Origin: JBCBWG01 sp038523925
GTDB lineage: Bacteria > Pseudomonadota > Alphaproteobacteria > Rhizobiales > Hyphomicrobiaceae
Assembly: GCA_038523925.1 (NCBI GenBank)
Contig: JBCBIY010000012.1
Coordinates: 1-64,000 of the forward strand
Direction: 5' to 3'
DNA length: 64,000 nt
Shown here: positions 1 to 9,107 of the stretch, piece by piece
Layout of the letters: the number at the start of each line of letters is the position of its first letter
Position numbering within the stretch: position 1 is the first letter of the stretch
Program-made: the position numbers and the translations under genes
The notes under the pieces: model-generated
Seen by the model: only the letters and a program-made list of their open reading frames with translations
What the model was told of the DNA's origin: nothing
Databases searched by the model: none

Positions 1-65
1 ATGGTGGGTGTCACCACACTGCCCCGCCCAAGGCAGCCATCGCGACGATCGCAGATATGCCGGTC

Positions 66-706
66 CGGCTGGCGCTAAAGGCAGCGCACCTCGCGACCTC
101 TTCCAGAGCGCCAGCAGCGCGCAAGGAGCTGGCCGATAGGCCTGCGGATCGCGCGATGCGGTTAGTCTCGGATCCTAAGCGCCGTCGAGCGGCAGCGTAG
201 ACGGGCCAACAAAAGACACGCGCGGCGCCACCCACTGACGGCAAAGGCAGCCGCAACCGATTCCAGAGCGTGAGCAGCGCGCAAGGAGCTGGCCGCTAGG
301 CCAGCGGATCGCGCGATGCGGTTAGTCTCGGATTCTAAGCGCCGTCGAGCGGCAGCGTGGACCGGCCAACAAAAAACACGCGGCGGCACCCACTGACGGC
401 AAAGGCAGCCGCGGCCGATTCCAGAGCGCGAGCAGCGCGCAAGGAGCAGGCCGCTAGGCCTGCGGATCGCGCGGTGCGGTTAGTCGCGGACTCTTAGCGC
501 CGTCGAGCGGCAGCGTCGACGGGCCAACAACAACCACGCGCGGCGCCACCCGCTGCCGGCAAAGGCAGCCCAACCGATCCCAGAGCGCGAGCAGCGCGCA
601 AGGAGCTGGCCGCTAGGCCTGCGGATCGCGTGGTGCGGTTAGTCTCGGAGTCTAAGCGCCGTCGAGCGGCAGCGTTGACGGGCAAACAAAACAAGCGGCA
701 GCGCGG
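66..706. repeat. Degenerate tandem repeat, about 159-bp period, four copies
   Basis: Four imperfect copies are marked by the string TTCCAGAGCG or a close variant at 101, 261, 419 and 578, giving steps of 160, 158 and 159 bp. Each copy also carries GCGGTTAGTC, GCGCCGTCGAGCGGCAGCG and a GGCCAACAA-type segment in the same order. The steps break reading frame, so the array is not one repeat protein, although short minus-strand frames show the same peptide in different frames. The first 65 bases may be a further, more decayed copy. I see no gene in 1-758. Confidence 0.8.
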
Positions 707-727
707 TCGTGCCAAACTACAAACACG

Positions 728-739
728 CCCCCCCCCCCC
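728..739. repeat. Homopolymeric C tract (12 C)
   Basis: Twelve consecutive C residues lie 19 bp past the stop codon of the minus-strand dehydrogenase at 759 and directly after the 159-bp repeat. Such a tract is prone to slippage in replication and sequencing. It lies outside any gene I can support. Confidence 0.9.
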
Positions 740-758
740 TGCCGCCTCACCGTTCCAC

Positions 759-1532
759 TCACGCCATCGCGAGGGTGTGGCCGCCGTCGATGGTGAGGGT
801 GCTGCCGGTCATGTAGGCGCCGGCGTCGGAAGCGAGGAGAAGGAGTGCGCCGTCGAGTTCGCCTTCGCGGCCAAACCGCTGCATCGGCACGCGTGCGCGC
901 ATCTTCTCGCCGGGCGGACTTGTCAGGAAGCGGGTGTTGATCTCGGTCGCGAAGTAACCTGGTGCAAGTGTGTTGACGCGGACGTGGTCGCGCGCGGTCT
1001 CGACCGCGAGGGCTTTGGTGAGCTGAATGACGGCGGCCTTCGAGACGGCGTAGGGCCCGAGCCCGCGCGTGACGCCGAGACCGAGGATCGAGGCGATGTT
1101 TATGATGCTGCCGCCGCCGGTATCTGCCATGCGGGAGGCAGCTTCGCGGGCGACGCGGAAGACACCGTCGAGGTTCACGTCGAGGACGGCGCGCCAGGCC
1201 GCGTCATCAGTATCGGCAAGCTTTCCCTCCGACGGCACGCCCGCATTGTTGACCACGATCCCAACCGGACCCAGTGCGTCGGTTGCAACGTCGAAAGCGG
1301 ACGCGACGGAGCCTGCGTCTGTGACGTCGAGCGCGACCGGGAGCGCGGTGCCGCCGGACGCCTCAATCTCGCCGCTCAGGGCATCGAGCCGGTCGCGCCG
1401 CCGGGCTGCGATCGCAACCCGCGCGCCGTTGGCAGCCAGCACCTTCGCAAAGTGCCGGCCAAGCCCGCTTGAGGCCCCTGTCACCAGTGCCACGCGGCCG
1501 GTCAGGTCGAACAACTGTCCTGCAGTTCTCAT
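759..1532 (-). CDS. SDR family NAD(P)-dependent oxidoreductase
   Basis: A 257-residue classical short-chain dehydrogenase. The cofactor motif TGASSGLG is at residues 18-25, NNAG at 95-98, and the catalytic residues are S148, Y161 and K165 (YAVSK), so all active-site residues are present. The C-terminus ends in the usual TIDGG segment. The likely reaction is reversible oxidation of a hydroxy group or reduction of a ketone, as in 3-oxoacyl-ACP reductases or 3-hydroxyacyl-CoA dehydrogenases. It lies 15 bp downstream of an acyl-CoA dehydrogenase on the same strand, which suggests an operon for acyl-CoA or branched-acid catabolism. The substrate cannot be read from the sequence. Confidence 0.9.
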   Translation of the reverse strand: MRTAGQLFDLTGRVALVTGASSGLGRHFAKVLAANGARVAIAARRRDRLDALSGEIEASGGTALPVALDVTDAGSVASAFDVATDALGPVGIVVNNAGVPSEGKLADTDDAAWRAVLDVNLDGVFRVAREAASRMADTGGGSIINIASILGLGVTRGLGPYAVSKAAVIQLTKALAVETARDHVRVNTLAPGYFATEINTRFLTSPPGEKMRARVPMQRFGREGELDGALLLLASDAGAYMTGSTLTIDGGHTLAMA

Positions 1533-1547
1533 CTCAGATCTGTGGCC

Positions 1548-2723
1548 TCAGTGCGCCGCATGCGCCTTCGCGATCCGCTTTGCGAGCGCCCAACGATGCA
1601 CCTCTGACGGGCCGTCGTAGACGCGGAAGGCGCGGATGCCGTTGAAGATCTCCGCGACGACCGTGTCGCGGGACAAGCCAAGTCCGCCGAGGACTTGCAG
1701 CGACCGGTCTGCCACGCGGAACAGCGCCTCCGCGCAGAACACTTTCGACATGCTGGATTCGCGGTTGGCGCGTTCACCCTGGTCGAGCATCCATGCGACC
1801 TGCCAGACCGACAGGCGGGCAGCGTTGAGATCGATGAGGTTATCGGCAAGCTGGAAGCCGACGCCTTCGTGCTCGACAAGCGTCTTGCCGAACGACTGTC
1901 GCCCACACGCATAGTCCGCCGCGATGTCGTGGGCCCGGCGGGCGGCACCAAGCCAGCGCATGCAGTGCGTTAGCCGTGCCGGCACGAGCCGGACCTGCGC
2001 GTACTTGAAGCCTTCGCCGACCTCGCCAAGCACCTGGTCGGCCGGCACGCGGACATCTTCGAGCAGGATCTCGGCGTGGCCGCCGGTGAAGCCGCCGGCC
2101 ATGGTCGGCACATGCCGCAGGCGCTGGATGCCGGGCGTATCGGGATCGGCGACAAACATGGTCGCGCCGTCCTCCTCCGACATCTTCGCCATGATGATGT
2201 AGACGCCGGCGCCGTGCCCGCCGGTGATGAGCCATTTGCGGCCGTTGATGCGGAAGTGGTTGCCATCGCGGACGGCGGTTGTGCGCAGATTGCCGGGGTC
2301 AGCACCCGCGCCGCCATCGGGCTCGGTCATCAGGAAAGACGAGCGGATGTCGGCGGCCGCGAGCGGCTTGAGGTAGCGGTCTTTTTGTTCGTCGGTGCCG
2401 ATGGCCTCAAGCATGTGCATGTTGCCTTCGTCGGGGGCGTGCACGTGCATGGCAATTGGCCCGAGCGGCGAGTAGCCGGCTTCCTCGAAGACGATCGCGC
2501 GGCCAATGTGGCTGAGCCCAAGCCCGCCAAACTCGGCTGCGACCTGCGGCGCCAGCAAGCCAGCTTCGCGGGCAAGCGCATTGAGTTCGCGACGGAAGTC
2601 GTCCGAGATATCTTCGACCTTCGCCCGCGGGTCCTGCTCAAGCGGGATCACTTTGTCCGCGATGAACGTGCGGGTCCGCGCTTGCAGCTCGGCAAGGTCA
2701 TCGGGGATGGAGAAGTCGATCAT
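1548..2723 (-). CDS. Acyl-CoA dehydrogenase, ACAD10/11-like
   Basis: A 391-residue FAD-dependent acyl-CoA dehydrogenase from the ATG at 2723. The frame extends upstream to 2888, but family similarity begins at MIDFSIPDDL, so the shorter start is chosen. It has the three family domains: helical N-terminal, beta middle (FLMTEPDGGAGADP) and helical C-terminal (QVLGGLGLSRD). At the position of the usual catalytic glutamate near the C-terminus the motif is YDGPSEVH, with aspartate at about residue 370, as in ACAD10/11-type enzymes. First gene of a two-gene unit with the SDR gene; divergent from the PhoX-like gene. Substrate unknown. Confidence 0.9.
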   Translation of the reverse strand: MIDFSIPDDLAELQARTRTFIADKVIPLEQDPRAKVEDISDDFRRELNALAREAGLLAPQVAAEFGGLGLSHIGRAIVFEEAGYSPLGPIAMHVHAPDEGNMHMLEAIGTDEQKDRYLKPLAAADIRSSFLMTEPDGGAGADPGNLRTTAVRDGNHFRINGRKWLITGGHGAGVYIIMAKMSEEDGATMFVADPDTPGIQRLRHVPTMAGGFTGGHAEILLEDVRVPADQVLGEVGEGFKYAQVRLVPARLTHCMRWLGAARRAHDIAADYACGRQSFGKTLVEHEGVGFQLADNLIDLNAARLSVWQVAWMLDQGERANRESSMSKVFCAEALFRVADRSLQVLGGLGLSRDTVVAEIFNGIRAFRVYDGPSEVHRWALAKRIAKAHAAH

Positions 2724-2905
2724 GCGGTGCGCTGCCAGCCTTGTGACGGAAGGTCGACAGCAAAGCGGGGATTGGCGCGCGAGGCAATGGCTGGGGGTGC
2801 CGGCGGACCGTGCAGCGTGCAATCCGGTCGCACGCGGCTTTAACGAACTGTCATACTGGCCAGCTATCCGCCCCTTGCATTCATGCACAGTGAGGAGGCG
2901 TTGCC

Positions 2906-4822
2906 GTGAAGGATACCGATACTTCTGCGATCCATGATGACACCCTGTCGGCTGACGATTGGGACGAGCTGAACTTCCCCCGTCCGGACGAGAACGAGTT
3001 TGACCAGGTCGTCGAGCGTGCCCTGTGCCGGCGCGGCTTCATCGGCGGCGTGCTGGCCTTCGGTTCGGGCGCCGCGGCGATGAGCGCTGGGTTGTTCGAT
3101 ACAACGTCTGCGATCGCGCAGGAGGCTGCCTCACGGTTCGCGTTCAAGCCGATCAAGGCGTTCACGGACGGCACTGTGCATGTGCCTGAAGGCTACGAGT
3201 GGAAAGTCGTCGCGCGCTGGGGCGACCCGCTGTTTTCATCGGCTGACGGCTACGACATTACCGAAGGCGGCCCGACGGAGAATTCAGACAAGGTGTTTGG
3301 CGAGAACACCGACGGCATGGAGGCTTTCGCCTATCAAGGCCGGCAGCTCATCGCGATCAACCACGAGTACGTCAACCGCAAGACCAACCTGGCGAAGGCA
3401 CAGGAAGGCAAGCCCAAGGACTTGGGCGACGTCCAGAAGTTCCAGAATCTGCAGGGCGTCTCGGTGATGGAAATCGCTGAGACCGACAGCGGCTGGCAGG
3501 TCGTCAAGGACAGCCCCTTCAACCGCCGCATCACGCATCGTACGCCGATGAAGATCGTCGGACCGGCTGCAGGCCACGAACTCTTAAAGACCGATGCTGA
3601 CCCGACCGGAACCGAATCGCTCGGCACGTTCAACAACTGTGGCTCCGGCAAAACGCCGTGGGGCACTTATCTGACGTGCGAAGAAAACTTTAACGGCTAC
3701 TTCGGCGCGACATCGGAAGACGCAGACACCAACGAGCTGCGCGCCAAGGGCTACAAGCGCTACGGCATCAAGGCGAGCGGCCGCGGGTATGACTATCACC
3801 TGCACGACGCCCGCTTCGATACGTCGAAGAACCCGAATGAGCCGCACCGTGCGGGCTGGATTGTCGAAATCGATCCGACGAAGCCGGACGCGACGCCGGT
3901 GAAGCACACAGGCCTCGGTCGCTTCAAGCATGAGAACGCAGAAGTCGTGCTCGCGCCGGATGGCCGCGTGGTCGTCTACCTCGGCGACGACGAGCGCGGT
4001 GAGTACCTCTATAAGTTCGTCTCCAACGGCACTTACCAACCGGGCGGTTCGACGGACGGGTTGCTCGATGACGGCACGCTGTTCGCGGCTAAGTTCAACG
4101 ATGACGGCAAGGGCGAGTGGCTTGCGTTGACGCCGGCGACAACCGGCATGGATGCGGGCGAGATTCTCATTTTCACGCGGATGGCGGCGTCGGCGGTTGG
4201 TGCCACGACGATGGACCGTCCGGAGTGGGTCGCGGCCAACCCGAATGCGGTCGAGGCGTACTGCTGCCTCACCAACAACAAGAACCGCGGCGTCAAGACG
4301 AACGCCGGTGGCGACGAGACGCCGGTTGGCGGACCGAACCCGCGCGAAGCCAACAAGTATGGCCAGATCGTGCGTTGGCGCCCGTCCGTTGACGACCACG
4401 CGTCATCGACCTTCGACTGGGATCTCTATGTGATGGCCGGGAACCCGGACGTGCATGAGGGCGCCAAAGCCGGCTCGAAGAACGTCAACGCGGGCAACCT
4501 GTTTAACTCGCCGGACGGCATGGCCTTCGACACGCGCGGCGTCGCCTGGATCCAGACCGACGGCGACGATGACAATGAGGGCGATTTCGCAGGCATGGGC
4601 AACAACCAGATGCTCGCTGGCGATCCGGTGACGGGCGAGATCGTCCGCTTCATGACGGGGCCGAACGGCTGCGAAGTCACGGGTCTGTGCTGGTCGGCCG
4701 ACCTGCGCACGATGTTCGTTGGCATCCAGCATCCGGGCGGTGACTGGCCGGACGGCAACGGCTCGCTGCCGCGGTCATCGCTGATTGCGATCAAGCGCGC
4801 CGACAACGCCGTCGTCGGCTAA
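2906..4822 (+). CDS. PhoX family (DUF839) Tat-exported phosphatase-like protein
   Basis: A 638-residue protein starting at GTG 2906, preceded by a strong Shine-Dalgarno (GAGGAGG, 2892-2898). Residues 41-65 form a twin-arginine signal (CRRGFIGG, arginines 42-43, then a hydrophobic Ala/Gly stretch), set back behind about 40 acidic residues, which is typical of PhoX proteins. The family hallmark NNCGSGKTPWGTYLTCEE is at residues 243-260 and INHEY at 151-155. PhoX enzymes are periplasmic Ca/Fe-dependent alkaline phosphatases releasing phosphate from organic esters; many DUF839 members are untested. Transcribed alone and followed by a hairpin terminator. I see no Pho box. Confidence 0.88.
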   Translation: MKDTDTSAIHDDTLSADDWDELNFPRPDENEFDQVVERALCRRGFIGGVLAFGSGAAAMSAGLFDTTSAIAQEAASRFAFKPIKAFTDGTVHVPEGYEWKVVARWGDPLFSSADGYDITEGGPTENSDKVFGENTDGMEAFAYQGRQLIAINHEYVNRKTNLAKAQEGKPKDLGDVQKFQNLQGVSVMEIAETDSGWQVVKDSPFNRRITHRTPMKIVGPAAGHELLKTDADPTGTESLGTFNNCGSGKTPWGTYLTCEENFNGYFGATSEDADTNELRAKGYKRYGIKASGRGYDYHLHDARFDTSKNPNEPHRAGWIVEIDPTKPDATPVKHTGLGRFKHENAEVVLAPDGRVVVYLGDDERGEYLYKFVSNGTYQPGGSTDGLLDDGTLFAAKFNDDGKGEWLALTPATTGMDAGEILIFTRMAASAVGATTMDRPEWVAANPNAVEAYCCLTNNKNRGVKTNAGGDETPVGGPNPREANKYGQIVRWRPSVDDHASSTFDWDLYVMAGNPDVHEGAKAGSKNVNAGNLFNSPDGMAFDTRGVAWIQTDGDDDNEGDFAGMGNNQMLAGDPVTGEIVRFMTGPNGCEVTGLCWSADLRTMFVGIQHPGGDWPDGNGSLPRSSLIAIKRADNAVVG

Positions 4823-4857
4823 CGGTTTCGCACCAAGCACTGATGACTATCGACGCT

Positions 4858-4885
4858 CCCCGGCGGTCACCGCCGGGGGGCGTTT
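4858..4885 (+). terminator. Rho-independent terminator of the PhoX-like gene
   Basis: A perfect 9-bp stem (4858-4866 with 4870-4878), loop TCA, followed by GGCGTTTT. It starts 35 bp after the stop codon. Confidence 0.8.
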
Positions 4886-5022
4886 TGCGTTGTGGGCACG
4901 TCTTGTGACTTGGCGGCCAAGGTGCCCTCCCGACGCGTTGCGACCTGCCGTGAAACGGTAGACCGAGAGGCGCTGAGTGTGCGATTGATCCGTACCAGTG
5001 GTTTTTTCTGGCGTAATGTTTC

Positions 5023-6393
5023 GTGCTGAAGTCGACGCCACACATCGGTCTGCAGAGCTTGCCAATCGGCTTCGGTCCAAACGGCAAGCTGTTTCGCAAG
5101 CTTGCGGGCGCTGCCGTCGGAAGCGCGCTCGTGCGCTTTGCAGGCATCGGTCTTTCGTTCCTGGTCGGCGTGCAGCTCGCGCGCCTTCTGGGCCCGGCGC
5201 ATTTCGGCATCTACGGCACGACGATCGCGATTGTCGCGCTGCTTGCAGTGCCGGTTCAGCTTGGGCTGCCGCAACTTCTGACCCGCGAGCTTGCCGCCTG
5301 TCGAGAAGGCCGCCTGTTCGGGCGCATGCGTGCGGCGCTCGTCGGTTTTGCCGGCGCGGTTGCCGCGGCGTCCATCATGATCGTCGCACTCGCTTCCGTC
5401 TGGCTCATCCTCTGGCCGCCCTCGGCCCCGGCGCTTGCGAGCGCACTCACGGTCGGTCTTCTGCTGGTGCCCGTAGTCGCATGGCTCAATCTCAGTTGCG
5501 GTGCGCTTCGTGGTTTGGGCCACGTCGTCTCCGCGCATGTCTTTGATGCCGTCGCGCGACAGGGGTTGCTTGCAGCGGGCCTTTTCGCCGTTGGTGTCAG
5601 CTCGCTCGATTTCGACGCCACCACCGCACTCCTCATGCAATTCGCGATTGGAGCCTTTGTGCTCGTTGCCTGCGTTGCGATGGTCCGGCGCGCGCTGCCG
5701 CTAGAACTCACGGCTGTCTCGCCGAAGTACGACACGCGGACGTGGACGCGAAGCGCGGTGCCGATGGCGGGTACCGAAATTCTTCGAGCGATTGATGCGC
5801 ACTATCCGATCCTGCTGCTCGGCCTGATTGCTGGGCTCGACGATGTCGGCGTGTTCCGCGTCGCGCTCTCAGTTGCAGCCTTTGTCGGCCTGCCGTCTTC
5901 GTTGATCGCGACGGTGATCATGCCGGAGGTTGCCCGCCTCCATGCAGCGCGCGAACGCGAGCAAGTGCAGTTCATCGCGTCCGCTTCCGCGGCGGTCATT
6001 TTCACTGCGACCGCCCTGCTGGTGGCCACCATCTTTGCAGTCGGCGAACCCGCGCTGACGCTTGTATTCGGCGACGCGTTTGCGCCCGCCTGGCTGCCGC
6101 TCCTGTTGATCAGCATCGCGTATCTGATCAACGGCTACTTTGGCGCGGCCGCCTCGATGCTCAACATGTGTGGTGGCGAGCGCGCGGTGACGCTGGCGTT
6201 CGCATTCGGGCCACCCGTCGGGATTGCGACCGTCTTCGCGCTGTTTGACTCACTCGGCGTCGCCGCTGTGGCTCTCGGGATGATCGCATCAGAGATCGCC
6301 AAAGGCGTGCTGCTATCCGCCGCTGCAACGCGGCAACTCGAGATCCGGGTCGGACTGGCCCACGCGCTGATGCGCTTGTTCCACCGATCATGA
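5023..6393 (+). CDS. Polysaccharide flippase (Wzx/MATE-like, oligosaccharide repeat-unit transporter)
   Basis: A 456-residue, strongly hydrophobic protein with about twelve predicted membrane segments, opening with the family-typical block GSALVRFAGIGLSFLVG and LLGPAHFGIYGT near residues 35-65. The family moves lipid-linked oligosaccharides across the inner membrane. It is the first gene of the polysaccharide cluster and ends 19 bp before the FkbM methyltransferase. The start is the GTG at 5023; no convincing ribosome-binding site is visible, so the true start could lie some codons downstream. The presence of both a flippase and an EpsG-like polymerase points to Wzy-type assembly. Confidence 0.85.
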   Translation: MLKSTPHIGLQSLPIGFGPNGKLFRKLAGAAVGSALVRFAGIGLSFLVGVQLARLLGPAHFGIYGTTIAIVALLAVPVQLGLPQLLTRELAACREGRLFGRMRAALVGFAGAVAAASIMIVALASVWLILWPPSAPALASALTVGLLLVPVVAWLNLSCGALRGLGHVVSAHVFDAVARQGLLAAGLFAVGVSSLDFDATTALLMQFAIGAFVLVACVAMVRRALPLELTAVSPKYDTRTWTRSAVPMAGTEILRAIDAHYPILLLGLIAGLDDVGVFRVALSVAAFVGLPSSLIATVIMPEVARLHAAREREQVQFIASASAAVIFTATALLVATIFAVGEPALTLVFGDAFAPAWLPLLLISIAYLINGYFGAAASMLNMCGGERAVTLAFAFGPPVGIATVFALFDSLGVAAVALGMIASEIAKGVLLSAAATRQLEIRVGLAHALMRLFHRS

Positions 6394-6412
6394 GACCGCA
6401 ATCGAGCCGACG

Positions 6413-7336
6413 ATGACGGACATCGCAAACACTTCTGCCGGCCACATACGCCGTTGGGCGCGCGCAGCGCTTTCGCAGTCGACGCGGCGCTTGCTGAGGC
6501 GCCCGGTAACGTACGGGCGGCGCCTTGGGGCCTGGCTGCAAGTCCGGCGCAACGTCCGTGGCGTCACCGCTGAGGATGCCAGCGTAATTCTCCGCTCCGT
6601 CATTCGCGGTCCCATCGCAAGTCTCTCGGATATCGATCGTTGGCGGGAGCCGGAGCTTGCCGACGATGCGACAGTCCACGTGCGTGGCCTCGGCACCTTC
6701 GCACTGAGGCGGGCGTCAGACGATCTCGGTCACACGCTGCCGGCCAACAACGCGAAGCTCTTCGCGGCCATTTCCAGCCGCGTGACACCGGGCGATACGG
6801 TGATCGATGCCGGGGCGAACATTGGCGCTGTTTCGGTGTTCCTAGCCAAGCAGGTCGGCGCCCGGGGGCGAGTTCTCGCCGTCGAGATGTTGCCGGCCAC
6901 CGCGGCGTGCCTCCGCCACAACCTATCGCTCAACGGTCTTCAGAACGTCAGCGTCATCGAGCGTGCGCTCGCCGATCAATCCGGATTGCACGTGAAGGCT
7001 GAAGTGACCGAAGGCGTGTTCGGTCAGGCGCGTCTGTCCCACGCCGGCGACCCAACGGAACGCGCGTCTCAGATCGTCGAGGTTGCGACGACGACGCTCG
7101 ATGAACTGGCCGCCGAGGTCGGCCAAATCGCTCTTATCAAGATCGACATTGAGGGCGCTGAGCCTCTCGCGTTCGCGGGTGGGGCTGAGATGCTTAAGCG
7201 AACAAAGGCGGCCATATTCGAGAGCTGGCGAACCGACGGCGGCGAGTCTGCGCGGTTGCTGCGCGCCGCAGGGTTTTCGATCGCGCCGATTGACGGCCGC
7301 AACTTCATTGCGGTTCGGGGGCGCGTTTCGGCGTGA
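6413..7336 (+). CDS. FkbM family SAM-dependent methyltransferase
   Basis: A 307-residue protein. The SAM-binding motif VIDAGANIG is at residues 130-138, the acidic residue after strand 2 at E158, and the FkbM signature LIKIDIEGAE lies in the C-terminal third. FkbM-type enzymes O-methylate hydroxyls of polyketides and sugars. In this cluster the likely target is a sugar of the surface glycan. The first 90 residues are Arg-rich and unlike the core family. Its stop overlaps the start of the deacetylase gene (TGATG), so the two are probably translationally coupled. Confidence 0.85.
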   Translation: MTDIANTSAGHIRRWARAALSQSTRRLLRRPVTYGRRLGAWLQVRRNVRGVTAEDASVILRSVIRGPIASLSDIDRWREPELADDATVHVRGLGTFALRRASDDLGHTLPANNAKLFAAISSRVTPGDTVIDAGANIGAVSVFLAKQVGARGRVLAVEMLPATAACLRHNLSLNGLQNVSVIERALADQSGLHVKAEVTEGVFGQARLSHAGDPTERASQIVEVATTTLDELAAEVGQIALIKIDIEGAEPLAFAGGAEMLKRTKAAIFESWRTDGGESARLLRAAGFSIAPIDGRNFIAVRGRVSA

Positions 7337-8349
7337 TGCGCAATCGGGGTTTGATAAAGCATCAGGTGAAGCGCGCGGTGTTTTCTGTGCTCGGCTCTGA
7401 TCCGGCTCTGGCGGCAAAGCTGCGTCGGATCGAGAGGACGCAGGCGCTGACGATCCTGAACCTGCACCGTGTGTCATCGGATGCATCGAGCATATTCGAG
7501 GCTCTGCCGCCCGCGCTTTTCGACGAGCTGCTCGCATGGGCCAAGGCGCATTTCGCAATCACCACCTGCGCCGGCGCAGCAGCGAGTGAAGACACGGACA
7601 AGCCACGGCTGATCTTGTCATTCGATGACGGCTACAAGGACTTTATCAAGACGGTCATGCCGATCCTCGATCGCCATAAGATCCGCGCGAACCAAAACAT
7701 CATTCCGGGCGCGGTCGAGCGTGGTGAGCCACCGATCAACGTGCTCGTGCAGGACTTCATTGCTCAAGCGCCCGCATCGCTTCTACGTGAAGTCAGATTG
7801 CCCGGCGTTTCGTTTCAGATTGATCCAGAGAACAGGTTTCAAGCCGCGACCGCCGTTTCAGCCCTCTACAAGAACCGGCCAATGCGCGAGCAGCACCCGT
7901 TGCGCGAACAGCTCGACGCGGCGCTTGGCAAGGTGAGCGGCTTCCGGCCGACCCCGATGATGACCGTCGACGAGGTCCGCGAGGCAGCCCGCCATCACGA
8001 GGTCGGTGCGCATGCGTTTGAGCATGCGAGCATGGCGTTCGAGACGAACGACTATCTCGCCGATGATGCGCGGCGCTGCCGGGTGTGGTTCCACCAGCAG
8101 CTCGGAATTTCGCCTGACGTCTACGCCCTTCCAAACGGCAGCTACCGACCCGGCCAACCGCAAATCGTGAGGGATGCCGGCTACAACCACGTCCTCCTGG
8201 TCGGCGACGACTTCTCATCGCCGCGTGCCACGGTTCACAAGCGCTTCACGGCGCGCGGACGCTCGCTGGCTGAAGCAAAGTTCCGGGCGAGCGGTGGATT
8301 TGTGCGCCCGCAGGACCCGGCCGAAGCCGTCATCGGAGATCGCGCATGA
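7336..8349 (+). CDS. Polysaccharide deacetylase family protein (NodB fold)
   Basis: About 337 residues from ATG 7336; GTG 7333 is an in-frame alternative. The NodB motif 1 is LSFDDGYKDF, with aspartates near residues 97-98, and motif 2 is seen as GAHAFEHAS (H-x3-H). A later ALPNGSYRPGQ resembles motif 3. The catalytic Asp-His-His set appears intact, which predicts metal-dependent carbohydrate de-N- or de-O-acetylation. No clear signal peptide is present, so it may act on a cytoplasmic lipid-linked precursor. Coupled to both neighbours by overlapping stop and start codons. Confidence 0.85.
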   Translation: MRNRGLIKHQVKRAVFSVLGSDPALAAKLRRIERTQALTILNLHRVSSDASSIFEALPPALFDELLAWAKAHFAITTCAGAAASEDTDKPRLILSFDDGYKDFIKTVMPILDRHKIRANQNIIPGAVERGEPPINVLVQDFIAQAPASLLREVRLPGVSFQIDPENRFQAATAVSALYKNRPMREQHPLREQLDAALGKVSGFRPTPMMTVDEVREAARHHEVGAHAFEHASMAFETNDYLADDARRCRVWFHQQLGISPDVYALPNGSYRPGQPQIVRDAGYNHVLLVGDDFSSPRATVHKRFTARGRSLAEAKFRASGGFVRPQDPAEAVIGDRA

Positions 8350-9107
8350 GGGTCGATGGCAACCTGGAGAAATACAACAGCGAAGCCGTGGTCGCGCACT
8401 ACGCGCGGCAGGACGACCTGCAGCCAGCCGAAGCCTATCTGTTTGACCGCTATATCGGACCGCACATGGCCGTCCTCGACATGGGCGTCGGCGGCGGCCG
8501 CACGACGCCCGCGCTTAGCGCGGCTTGCAAGCGATATGTCGGCGCGGACTATTCGGCGGCGATGATCGCTGCCTGCCGCGATCGCTTCCCCGAGATCGAC
8601 TTTCGCCATTGTGATGCGACTGCGATGGATTCGTTCGCAGAGGGTGAGTTCGATGCCGTCGTCTTTTCATTCAACGGCATCGATGTGATCCGGTCCGATC
8701 AGGATCGCCAGAAGTGCTTGACCGAGGCGGCGCGGGTTCTGGAACCAGGTGGCGTCTTTCTCTTCTCGTCGCACAACGCGCAAATGCTCGGCGTCTGGCC
8801 GCAACTCTGTGATGCGAACGGTTATCAGGTGCCGTGGCGGATCGTTCGCGCAGCGTCGAAGACGGCCGTGCGGCTCATCCGGGGCCCCGTCTCCAAGCCG
8901 TACTGGACCGGAGAGGGTTACGTTCGCGATCCCGTTCACGGCGGGATGGATCACTACGTGTCGACGCCGGCGACGATGAAGCCGCAACTGAACCACGCCG
9001 GCTTCGAGGTAACAGACGTGGTCGGCGGCCACTATCCAGCGGTCTCGTCTCCGCGTTTCTCGCCTTGGTTCTATTACGCGTGCCGGAAGATCGGTGGCAC
9101 GGAATGA
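8346..9107 (+). CDS. Class I SAM-dependent methyltransferase
   Basis: A 253-residue protein with motif I VLDMGVGGG at residues 43-51, an acidic motif II (VGADYS near 65-70), and motif DAVVFSFNGID, all of the Methyltransf_11/25 type. It starts with an ATGA overlap on the deacetylase stop and ends with an ATGA overlap onto the next gene. It is the second methyltransferase of the cluster, so the glycan is probably methylated at more than one position, or one enzyme modifies an aminosugar. The acceptor cannot be read from the sequence. Confidence 0.87.
   Translation: MRVDGNLEKYNSEAVVAHYARQDDLQPAEAYLFDRYIGPHMAVLDMGVGGGRTTPALSAACKRYVGADYSAAMIAACRDRFPEIDFRHCDATAMDSFAEGEFDAVVFSFNGIDVIRSDQDRQKCLTEAARVLEPGGVFLFSSHNAQMLGVWPQLCDANGYQVPWRIVRAASKTAVRLIRGPVSKPYWTGEGYVRDPVHGGMDHYVSTPATMKPQLNHAGFEVTDVVGGHYPAVSSPRFSPWFYYACRKIGGTE

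Noticed and set aside
630..1472. Long open frame of 280 codons on the plus strand
   Set aside because: It is antisense to the SDR gene, whose active-site residues are all in place. The frame has no family pattern.
8834..9103. Upstream in-frame extension of the FemAB-like gene
   Set aside because: It lies inside the methyltransferase gene in another frame and reads as an Arg-rich shadow; the ATGA overlap at 9104 is the natural start.
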